Assembly (NCBI RefSeq): GCF_021917145.1
Contig: NC_061063.1
Coordinates: forward strand, 11,134,516 to 11,198,515
Reading direction: 5' to 3'
Source: Hypomesus transpacificus
Taxonomy: Eukaryota > Chordata > Actinopteri > Osmeriformes > Osmeridae
DNA length: 64,000 nt
How positions within the stretch are numbered: the stretch's first letter is position 1; each line of letters begins with the position of its first letter. Made by a program: the position numbers and the translations under genes. A model generated the notes under the pieces. The model had not been told where the DNA came from. It saw nothing but the letters and a program-made list of their open reading frames with translations, and searched no databases. Below are positions 34,018 to 43,890 of this stretch, piece by piece.

Positions 34018-35948
34018 CTAGTGAGGCATGAACATTAGCAGAACACACACATAATGTAAATACACACCCACGAACACAATCTAAAAACTACAGCCTTGAC
34101 TGTGCCACAGGTGTCAATAGTTGGAAACATTTCACGGGCTGTTTGAGGCTTTGTTGGCCCCGAGTCTAACTCTGGTTTTAGTTGCATATCCGTGCTTCTG
34201 CTTCCCTCAGTAGCCTACTAGATGAAGCTTTTAGGAGGACCATAGAGCTTATGGCTGTTTGTATTTTATTCTTTAGCTAATCCCTCACTGCTTATAATGC
34301 CAAATTGTGCTTAGTAGCCCCTCGGTCTAAGTTAATCTAGTGGAAAGATATCTGTCAAACAAGGTGACCCAGGGCACACCAGCTTAACTAGTTTGAGGTG
34401 TGTCTGCATAGAAAACATTACACAACAGAGATGCTTCTTAGGAAACAAGACTGTTGACATTGTGACTTTGGAGGGCGGCAATAAAACAAAAGTTTTAGTG
34501 AAAGTGTCAAGACTACAGAGCATGTTTAGGGTTGTTGTTTGTCCTTCGTGACTGAAAGCTTGAGAGACAGGCAAGGGGAAAGTTTGTCTTTAGCGTCGGG
34601 CATGCTGTGGGGAGGAACCACTCTCAACATGCCCAAGACAGGAAATGGTTTCAACAGACCTTAGCTTCCTATTTTCTGTCCTCATAGCGCAAGAGAAGGA
34701 ATAGTTTTTGACCATGTGTTGTGAGATTGCCATGCCAAGTTAAATGACCTGCTATCCCAGTTCAAATTGAAGAATTGTGGTTTTTAGTGAGAGGAACTAT
34801 ATTGCAGTGTTACTCTGGGAGAAATGATGGTTATTGTTGCTTATTTGTGGGATCTGAAGTTTATTAAGAAGCGTTTGACTTAGGTCATATGTTTGATTCG
34901 CCTTTAAGGGAAATAACCGGAATCAAGCAGAAAAACTGTTATTTTTATACAGTCCTGACCAAATTATTTGTAAAGATGTATAATTAAATTATTATTAAAA
35001 TGAATATAAAACAAGAGGCAGCCTAAGGACTGAAGCGGTTGATTCATTAATCAGTCGCATGCTGACAGATTTGTTGCGCTGATACAGAATGAAAGGATGA
35101 AGAATGTAAAATAGCTAGCTCATGAAGGGTTGTTGGTGGGTTTTATTCAGGTGATGAGGTTGTTACAACAACAAACAAACGTCCTTCCCACAAATCATGC
35201 GTTGCACACAGTTGGAAGAAGTCATTGTGGAAATAACCGTAACTGTTAGTTGTCTTTAGATTGGAAGTGTTGGTTGTTCATTAGTTAATTCATTTGAATC
35301 ACAGTAAGGGATTTTGGAGAAAAAAAAGTTTCACTTAAGTGCAATTCACATAATTGAAGATAACAAACTTCACATCAGTTTCAGTTTTGTCTGTTTTTAG
35401 TTTTACAAAACAATATGGGACAGAAGAACCCTCTGTATACCCATAACATGTCGTCCAATCCAGCCACTGGCATGACTGTTACATCTGTTGCTGCAGTTAG
35501 TAATGAATATCTGTACAACAAGACCAACTTTAACTGGGCAATTACCTTTAGCTCTGCTGTTACAGCTATTTGTTGAAAGGGACCAAGTCTGTAGAATTTC
35601 AAAGCTGTTGTTTTATTTTAGTTGTCTTTGTAGCGGTTATATCGACTTTATTATACTGTAAGACTAGATATGACGTCACTTCAGGGACTTTTTTACGGCT
35701 CTTAACTTCTTCTTTGTTAGCGTACACTCCCTGACACTTCATTTTCTTTTTGTTTTGTTTCTTTTGTTTAATTCTCCTTCTCAGTTTGGTTATTTCACCT
35801 CTCTTAACCTGTATTTTGCTGCTTCCCTATGTAATGTATTCCCTCTGGTTTTAAGCCCTTGTGTCAACTTTTTTAGGTGAATAATGAAGACAATCAAATC
35901 TTATTTTGTATCTTGTTTTTAACTCTTAAAGACGTTTCCTAAACTTTT
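34018..35948 (+). other. Probable clic1 3' UTR / downstream unique DNA
   Basis: No coding exon seen. An early AATAAA lies near 34480 and a second at 35949. Either could end clic1. Confidence 0.45.
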
Positions 35949-35954
35949 AATAAA
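35949..35954 (+). terminator. Candidate distal clic1 polyadenylation signal
   Basis: AATAAA in an A/T-rich context, 2.2 kb after the stop codon. The nearer AATAAA around 34480 is an alternative. Confidence 0.35.
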
Positions 35955-36249
35955 AATGTTAAATTACAAAAAACTAAATTGGAAATTTGTCTCCTGCTCA
36001 ATCTTTTTTCACTCACAATAAATCAATCAATAAACGAAAGTACAAATTACTACTAACTACAGCACCATTGAGAAGGAATGTTACACATTGAACAGACATG
36101 GTGTTAACGGTTCTTTGAACTGTGTTTGATATATACATACCTGTTTTCTCAATGTTATTTGTCCTAATCTGTTGCTACGTATTTTCTCTGTTTCATTTTA
36201 GTGTTTGATTGCTTGGTACTTTTTACGTTTAGTGTTTGTCCATGTTTTA

Positions 36250-36322
36250 ATTTTATTGTCCTTGAGCGTTCTTGAGCTCCGGAGAAGCGCTATACAAATC
36301 AGACATTATTATTATTATATAT
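36250..36322 (+). mobile_element. LINE/SINE 3' tail
   Basis: CTTGAGCTCCGGAGAAGCGCTATACAAATC-type sequence followed by (ATT)n. This GCGCTATA(T/C)AAAT + ATT-repeat ending is typical of fish L2/Rex1-type elements and the SINEs that borrow their tails. Only the last ~70 bp is evident. Confidence 0.55.
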
Positions 36323-36399
36323 GGTACATATGATCAACATGTCGGTATATTTTAACGACACACAGTCTTTGAGAAAGAAAGTAAAAACTGTGCATTGCT

Positions 36400-36475
36400 A
36401 GTGAGTGTGTGTGTGTTCTGTGTGTGTGTGTTCTGTGTGTGTGTGTTCTGTGTGTGTGTGTTCTGTGTGTGTGTT
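36400..36475. repeat. (TGTGTGTGTGTTC)n array
   Basis: Four to five copies of a GT-rich unit interrupted by TTC. Confidence 0.9.
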
Positions 36476-36584
36476 CCTGCAGAACTGCACTGGAGCAGGC
36501 AGGGAGACAGATACATTCAGGTTAGTAACTTTCACATCGGGTTCCGAGCACACCCTCATCTGGTGAGGACCTACAAAGCCACAG

Positions 36585-37175
36585 CAGGTTCTAGTGGAAC
36601 CCAGCAGAACCTCAGCAGGGTCTGGTGGAACCCAGTACAACCCCAGCAGGCTCTAGTATGGCCCAGTAGAAACTCAGCAGGTTGTAGTGGAACCCAGTAG
36701 AACCTCAGCAGGTTCTAGTGGAACCCAGTTGAACCCCAGCAGGTTCTAGTGGAATCCAGTAGAACCTCAGCAGGTTGTAGTGTGGCCCAGCAGAACCCCA
36801 GCAGGTTCTAGTGGAACCCAGTAGAACCTCAGCAGGTTGTAGTGTGGCCCAGCAGAACCCCAGCAGGTTCTAGTGGAACCCAGTAGAACCTTAGCAGGTT
36901 GTAGTGTGGCCCAGCAGAACCCCAGCAGGTTCTAGTGGAACCCAGTAGAACCTCAGCAGGTTGTAGTGTGGCCCAGCAGAACCGTAGCAGGTTCTAGTGG
37001 AACCCAGTAGAACCTCAGCAGGTTGTAGTGTGGCCCAGCAGAACCCCAGCAGGTTCTAGTGGAACCCAGTAGAACCTCAGCAGGTTGTAGTGTGGCCCAG
37101 CAGAACCGTAGCAGGTTCTAGTGGAACCCAGTAGAACCTCAGCAGGTTGTAGTGTGGCCCAGCAGAACCCCAGCA
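36585..37175. repeat. 62-bp minisatellite at the Ly6 gene 3' end
   Basis: About nine copies of a compound unit: GTTCTAGTGGAACCCAGTAG + AACCTCAGCAG + GTTGTAGTGTGGCCCAGCAG + AACCCCAGCAG. Each 62-bp unit is itself a diverged duplication of a ~31-bp ancestor. The array begins about 15 bp beyond the Ly6-type stop codon, so it probably forms its 3' UTR. Confidence 0.93.
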
Positions 37176-37190
37176 GTCTCCTGCGCTTGC

Positions 37191-40047
37191 TCACAGTAGC
37201 AGCAGATGCAGGGCAGGGAGCAGGCAGAGGCCGGCTCCTGTCCAGCCCAGGGCAGCTGGCCTCGCTGCTGCGTTGCACAGGTCCACGTCGCAGCACTCGT
37301 TGGTGTAGTTGAAGTGGAGGCCGGCCGTCTCCTTCTCCCCGCTCCGGCCGCACTGGGCAGGAATGGCACAGCTCTTCTCGTACAGCACCACACGCAGCGC
37401 CCCTACGGAGGGAAAGGAGGGACATTTGGGAGCCGTTTGCGGTGATCCTCCCGCACGCTGCTCGGGTTCGGAGTGTTGACGTAACACCGGGAGTGTTTGT
37501 GTAGTGAGGTTTGTGAGAGTGCTAACACCTGACACACCTGACACTACTAGTCATGTAGCTCATCTTGAGCTGGTCTACAGATACACACCACACTGAGTAT
37601 AGAGATAGCGTGAATGCTCTAGCGATGCTGGGTGGGGACTTACTTCATCATGAGACTCCTGTAATCAGTTACAGGCCTAGTAATAAGATGTACAGCATGC
37701 ATCAGGGTGCGTCCATGATTAAATCAGTCTGGAGAGAGAGCCATGGGTGGGCGTGGCTTAGAGCATGTGAATGCAGATCAGGTTGCGGGTTCGATTTCCC
37801 CTTTGACCATCGTTTTGGAAATAACTGTTAAACGAACACATTATAGGAGCCTAAAGGCTGTCTTTTATCCAGGAGAGAGGCTCCATCCATCGGGGACTGA
37901 TGGACACATGGAGGTGCTTTACTGGGCAACAGAGATTAAGAAGACACAGGGCATTTCAGAGGATGACAGTGTTTCTGTTTCTTATGTCAAAGATACAATT
38001 TTGTGGTGTTTTGATGCTTTATCGGATGGTGACAGTTCAAGATAGACGGTAGATGTAGGGAGAGAGAGAGGGGAGGACATGGCCCCAGGCTGGAATCAAA
38101 CCCGGATTCCTGTGGTATGTGGCACGCAATTGTAGCAAGTAAGACACCAGGGTGCCCCAGCATGTTAACACATTCCCTTCATTCTCCGTAATTAAGACAT
38201 GGTTTAGACCCCACCCGCTGTGCCACACAGATATTTTGAGAGATAATTTGATGGCACAATAGGCATTAGTGAGCTAAGACAACTGGCGTGATGAAAACAA
38301 TGGCTTTTTCAGCTAGGCTTTTGTTTTGTGCGTTTAACAGAGCCGGGAGGAGGAGGGCTAGTCCTCATGAAGCCTGTAAAACATCTTACATTATGACATT
38401 TCACTTGTCTGCCCGGGACAGCAGCTTGGTGAGTCATCTACTACTGTGTTGCTCCACACCCACTACACCCACAGTCCAGACTCACAGTCACTGAAACCAC
38501 ATTTTATATCCTATGCTCCTCACTCTCTCGTATATTTATTTTTCTCTTTCTCTCCGTCTTTCTCTCCCACTCTGTCTGTCTATCCTCTCTTTTTTAACAC
38601 ATCCTCACATCTGTCTCTCAGTTTATCTTTTCCACCCTCCCTCCCTTCATACACACACCACCCACCCTCACACACACACACACACACACACACAGTGAGT
38701 CCCACCTCGGGTGCCGACAGCCGTGCTAGCCAGGCAGTGCTGTCCTGCTGGGCACTCCTGGGGGAACTTGAGGCAGTCCAGAGGAGAGATGGCCGGGAAC
38801 ACACAAGTGTAGCAGCGCAGAGCAGCTGGAGACAGAGGAATGTTTGATCAGGGAGGAAACAGACATGCAGACACAGAAAAGGAAACCACTGTTTCTTTGA
38901 GGCAGGTTCCGCTCAGTGGTGAAGCAATGAACTGCAGATCAACACGACCTAGGTTTCCCCCTAGATTTTACAAATTGAAAAAATACATTGGATTATAACA
39001 GTTAAGATTGTGACATGCATTGACTTTATGTAGGAGGGAGAACTTGAGGCCACACTGCAGCTGGAAGTAGTCTGAACCGCCGGATGCTGAATGATTGTAA
39101 TTTAGAGTGAGACGCTTTTTACTTTTATTGTTTGACTGCCAAATCCTGAGAATTGTCAGTGTCATCCAAAATGATGAGGTGGATTCTAACCTTAAAGGTA
39201 GGGTCGGTAAATGAGGCGAATCTAGCAATTTTGGCTCGACTTCGAAAAGATTCAAACCTTAATATCGCCCCGACCCCCCTCCAGAGCCAGTTCTCCAAAA
39301 CACATGCCTGACCACTTCCGGGAGACAGACAGACAGATAGACTGTCCAATTATGAAGTTCAGTCAACACTAAACAATTGGTCGTGTATATCACACTCCTG
39401 CAATATCCACAGATATTTTTGGCACACCTTTAGATTTCTTGGCTACTATCAGGATGTGAAATGTATTTAAGAAAACCCATAAAAAGGTGCACCTCAACAC
39501 CGTCACCGACCCTGCCTTTAACACAGCAGGCTTTTCTAACACACCAGTCACCAACCCTACCTTTAACACAGCAGGCTTTTCTAACACACCAGTCACCAAC
39601 CCTACCTTTAACACAGCAGGCTTTTCTAACACACCAGTCACCAACCCTACCCTTAACACAGCAGGCTTTTCTAACACACCAGTCACCAACCCTACCTTTA
39701 ACACAGCAGGCTTTTCTAACACACCAGTCACCAACCCTACCTTTAACACAGCAGGCTTTTCTAACACACCAGTCACCAAGCCTACCTTTAACACAGCAGG
39801 CTTTTCTAACACACCAGTCACCAACCCTACCTTTAACACAGCAGGCTTTTCTAACACACCAGTCAGCTGAACAGGGTCACTCTCTAGGTCGCTTAATACT
39901 AAGCATAGCTCGACTAACTGCAGATCCAGATATCGCAGGTTCAAATCTCTCCCTTTACATCGGGTTGGATGAAAAGCGTCCTGTTTCCTACGTACCTGCC
40001 AGGGGAAGACAACACAGAAGGAGGAGGAAGATTTGTGGACGAGACAT
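37191..40047 (-). CDS. Ly6/uPAR-family GPI-anchored protein (LY6G6-like position)
   Basis: Three exons on the minus strand, 39996-40047, 38706-38825 and 37191-37402, all phase-1 junctions as usual for Ly6 genes; 127 residues. Seen: signal peptide MSRPQIFLLLLCCLPLA, then a single LU three-finger domain starting LRCYTC and ending ECCDVDLCN, with ten cysteines in all. One N-glycosylation site lies in FNYTNEC. A small-residue region is followed by a hydrophobic tail ending in leucines, a GPI-attachment signal. Such proteins sit on the outer cell surface. The location between clic1 and ddah2 is that expected from the human LY6G6 cluster beside DDAH2 and CLIC1. Sequence similarity alone does not show which LY6G6 member, if any, is the true orthologue. 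Confidence 0.9.
37740..37850 (+). mobile_element. tRNA-derived SINE fragment
   Basis: GGGCGTGGCTTAGAGCATGT (A box) and GGTTGCGGGTTCGATTTCCC (B box), followed by a diverged tail. Lies in intron 2 of the Ly6-type gene. Confidence 0.65.
38085..38165 (-). mobile_element. tRNA-derived SINE fragment
   Basis: Minus strand: GGGGCACCCTGGTGTCTTAC, then B-box-like AATCCGGGTTTGATTCC. Lies in intron 2 of the Ly6-type gene. Confidence 0.6.
39515..39866. repeat. 45-bp minisatellite in the Ly6 gene intron 1
   Basis: About eight copies of a 45-bp unit containing TTTAACACAGCAGGCTTTTC and TAACACACCAGTCACCAACC. Copies differ by only one to two bases. Because 45 is a multiple of three, all frames without a stop stay open, producing spurious 15-residue protein repeats on both strands. 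Confidence 0.95.
39880..39985 (+). mobile_element. tRNA-derived SINE fragment
   Basis: AGCATAGCTCGACTAACTGC and B box GCAGGTTCAAATCTCTCC, with the tail TTGGATGAAAAGCGTCC just 5' of Ly6 exon 1 on the opposite strand. It ends at the donor of that exon. Confidence 0.65.
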
Positions 40048-40199
40048 CTTCCTTATCAAGATCTTCTCAAGTTGATCACTGAGGAACTTTAGTTTCAAGA
40101 TTTCAAAGTGTCCGTCTTTTCCAAGTCTCTCCAGCTCCCTGTTCCACTGATAGGAAGCACCGTATACTTCCAATTTAATTTATCAATGTTTCACCTCAC

Positions 40200-41120
40200 T
40201 CTTTTTCTCACTCTCACCAAGTCGCATGGAATGTTTCCCCAAACTTTTCTCTCACTCTTTCTCTCTCTCTTTCTCCGTCTTTCTCTCTAAAACTCTGTGC
40301 TCCTACTGTAACCGGCAAGTAAGTTACTGTAGTAAGTAACGATCAAGATGTAATTTGTGTCGTCCCCTCAGCCTCCCAACCCGTATTTCATCAGTTGTCT
40401 CTCTAGCAGTCTTAGTCAGACTGCCAATACTTGTAAAAACATGCTTCCCTCCCCGAGGTTCAGTAATTTGATTTGAGGGTTAACCAGGTCATGCTGATGC
40501 CTGTGCTGCCTAAATATATATCTGAGTAGGAAGATTTAGGCAGTAGGGCCTATGCTTTGTACTATATTTTGGGTTAGGGTGTTTGCTATGTGACATTGTG
40601 ATTTTCTACAGGAAGTTAAACGCAATTAATTTTTGACTGAAATTAAGAAAGAGTGGAACAGTTTCACACACAACACATTTGAACGGTAACCCTAACCCTA
40701 ACCTGAGCTGTATGTCAAGTCTGTGCCTTGAGACTGGAACAGAGTTACTGACAGGTGGGGGAGGAAATACACAACAAGGGAAACAGAAATCAGGAGATAG
40801 AGAGAGAGATAGAAAGAGATGGATAGAGATTGAGAGATAGATAGAGAGAGAAAGATAGAGGAACTAACTGTATTATCTCAGCTGCCTAATGTGAGACGTG
40901 AGGTGGGGAGGGAGGGCAGTCAAGTGATGGCTGTCTTGTGACAGGGTGGGGTCAGGATGGATAAACTGTTTACCAGTGATTGTAAACACACTGTTCAGGC
41001 AACCTGAGGTTCCAGGAATGTCGACACGCTCGGGAAACACAGACACGCCGGCCTGGGAAGGGGGATTTGAGAAGAGGGAGAAACTGAAGGTAAAAAACAG
41101 GATGATGATGTGAGCGAAGA
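40200..41120. other. No gene recognised
   Basis: Upstream of the Ly6-type gene. Contains a short interstitial telomere-like piece (TAACCCTAACCCTAACC at about 40686-40702) and a GATAGA/GA-rich tract at 40795-40860. Confidence 0.5.
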
Positions 41121-41425
41121 GGAGAGCTAAGACGAACAGGAGATGGAGAAGATGGAGGAGGAGGAGAGGGAGGTGGAGGAGGGGGAGGAGGAGGGGGAGG
41201 AGATGGAGGAGGAGGAGATGGAGGAGGAGGAGATGGAGGAGGAGGGGAAGGAAGGGGAGGGGGAGGGGAAGGAAGGGGAGGGGGAGGAGGAGGAGGAGAT
41301 GGAGGAGGAGGAAGAGATGGAGGAGATAAAGGTGGAGGAAGAGATGGAGGAGGAGGAGGAGATGGAGGAAGAGGAGAGGGAGGAGGTGGAGGTGATGGAA
41401 GAGGTGGAGGAGGTGCTGATATAGT
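41120..41425 (+). repeat. (GGA)n purine-only tract
   Basis: About 300 bp in which the plus strand is almost only G and A (GGAGGAGGA with GATGGAGGA interruptions). Gives a Glu/Met-rich open frame on one strand and Leu/Pro-rich frames on the other, without gene signals. Confidence 0.93.
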
Positions 41426-43890
41426 CTGATGTTGTGAGCTGGAGCAGATGTGTACGGCCCTCTCATCCGTCACAGTGCTGAGTGAGTCTGGGTCTCACTG
41501 GAAGGGTGGAGGCAGTAGCCAGGCGGACAGATGGTGTTTTTTAATCCTGTCTGTATCCTCCCCCCTCCCCGCTCGCTCTCTCTCTCCCTGTCAAATCCAG
41601 CTCAATCCCTCGCTCCCCCTCCCTCGCTGTCTCTTTCTGTCTCCCATTCTGTTTCTCTCTCTCTCTCTCAGATACAGGTCAACCCCTCTCTCTCTCTATG
41701 TCTCGCTCACTCCTGTCCTCACCTTCTACCTCTCTCTCCTCAGTCTGGTTAAGTGTTTACAACATCTTTGTGGAGTGCAATAGCACACAATTGACGCTAG
41801 AAGAGAATATTGTACCGCCCTGTCAGTCATTTTGTACTGCCCAGAACACACACACACCATCTGTGTCACTTGATGGAGCGTTTAGAGTGTTTACCATTAC
41901 CAAAGCCAAGTGATCTTCTTGTACCATCCCACACTGCAGATGAGTGATCAATTGGAAACGTGAAATACATGGGAAATATCATCTTCATTACAAGGTCCAC
42001 TTTGTAAAGGTATTGATACCGATATATAATTTTATATGCCCTCATTGCAAGTTAAACATTGTTTGACCCACATTTCTGGAAAAGACAGGATTAGTGTTCT
42101 CGTGCAGACGATGGCAGACGCCACCAATGTATACCTAATGCCTTTAATCTGTGGACTGCACGCGTACACGCACACTTACGCGCAGAGAATAGACAAACAA
42201 AGTTAACTGCAATCGTTCTGTCGCTTCTATCGGAAATATCTGTCCGTGTTGGTGTATTAGTACTGTGATCAATTCCAAGGGCGTATAGGCCAATCGCGCG
42301 GCACGCGAGCAAGATGTGGGGGTGTGGCACGCTTGAAAACAATGGTTGAGAGAGAGGGGGAGGGGGGGGTCTAAGTAGACCCTAAATGTTTAGAAGAGCG
42401 CTTGAAGCTTATCAGCCAGTGACCTCGAAGTCTGGAAAGGACATATCGATTGTTTGTCGGCATCTCATCGTACTTTTGAAATGACAAAGTTTCACGTTGG
42501 TCTATGAAATTTCAACTAAATATTCAGGTAAGGAACCAATGTTGTTGGTGATAGAAATTGGTGATAGACTACCCGCGATCGAGTTATTTGTTCGGTCGGT
42601 AAGTGAATTTCCATTTTAGAGAGAAAGAGGGAGCCGGAGGGAGGGAGAAAGAGGATCCGGACAGGGCGGACGTGTGGGGGATGGGGAGGGGAAGTTAGGG
42701 ATGAAAGGGTGAGGAGGGCGCCGGGTGAGAGGAAAACAGAGGAGAAATAACGGGAGATATTGTGTGAGGAGGAATAAGAGGAAAAACTGACTAGAAAGAC
42801 GCCCCAGGAGAAGAGGTAATGACGATCTCCTCTAAACAAGATGTCTAGGGTTTAAGATTACTTTGGATATGGATCTAAACAAGGATTTGGAAATAACTTG
42901 TTTCTCTAGTTTTGTTTAAATAGCAATAGCACTTCTAAAAAGTACAGACAGCTAGACAATTGTTGTACTCGTCACATTTGCTGAATAGGCTACACTTTTG
43001 TTTGGATCTGCCGAACAATTGACTGAAGATTTAAATCATGCGACTGAAGTGATAAAGTGCAATCACAAAACTTTTAGAAGCAATTGGTAAAAGTATTTTT
43101 TAAAATAAACGTATTATTTAGCAAACGTACCTTGCACAGTTGTGGATGTTTGGGGTGAAATCGACGCAGAGTATTTCCAGACTACAGCTGCGGCTCATCA
43201 TAGAAAGCATGATTAGAATAAGATGATTGAAACAGCGGATGTATTCGCATATATGTAGCAACTTAATAAAATTCCCCTCTATAGATACGCCGGTGTAGCC
43301 TACCTCAACAGCGTTATGTGTGTACTGGTTGAAAAACTCTGATACTATTTCATGAATAATTCAATGTAGGCTGACGTGGACCGATAGTTAATGATGACTA
43401 TCCCTTCGATCTCGTTCCAAAGGCTAAAACATAAACATCTTAGGCTTCTGGCACATCAGTGCAGTGGAGCTGAATCGGGAGATCGCTGACCTCAGTCACA
43501 ACGAGTGATTGCACATTCACAGACAAGAACCATTCCTTTCAGCTATAACAACCCTAAACAACTTTGCCCATCGTTCTCTTGCTGTCTTCCAGGGACTACT
43601 CGGTGCAGCTCCGCGTCTCTATAACACGGGGTACGGAGAGCAGAGACTGAAGTTTGAAAAAGCACTGGAGTGGAACTGGAGTAGATATTCTCGTGTCTCG
43701 TTCTGAATAGTTCACATACTACAGATTTGCTGTTTGGTGTGACTGCGTGCCTGTTGGGTCCAGCTGGTTTCCCAGATTTTGAGGACACCCCCACACCCAC
43801 AACCGCTTGCCAACGACACCCACTCCCTCCCACACACACAGACCGACGGACACACAGACACAACCAAAAACACCCCCACACACAGACCTC
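41426..43890 (+). other. ddah2 upstream region
   Basis: C/T-rich tract at 41560-41740, GA-rich tract at 42615-42790, otherwise unique sequence. A non-coding first exon of ddah2 may lie in the CpG-containing part near 43450-43710, but it cannot be fixed from sequence alone. Confidence 0.4.

Noticed and set aside
36480-36530. Micro-exon-like CTGCAG...CATTCAG|GTTAGT on the plus strand
   Set aside because: No neighbouring plus-strand exons and no protein match.
39390-40075. Repeat proteins of 127-204 residues on both strands
   Set aside because: A 45-bp repeat unit keeps all frames open. No start context or splice support, and both strands look equally good.
41143-41424. 93-residue Glu/Met-rich protein
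   Set aside because: Direct translation of the GGA purine tract.
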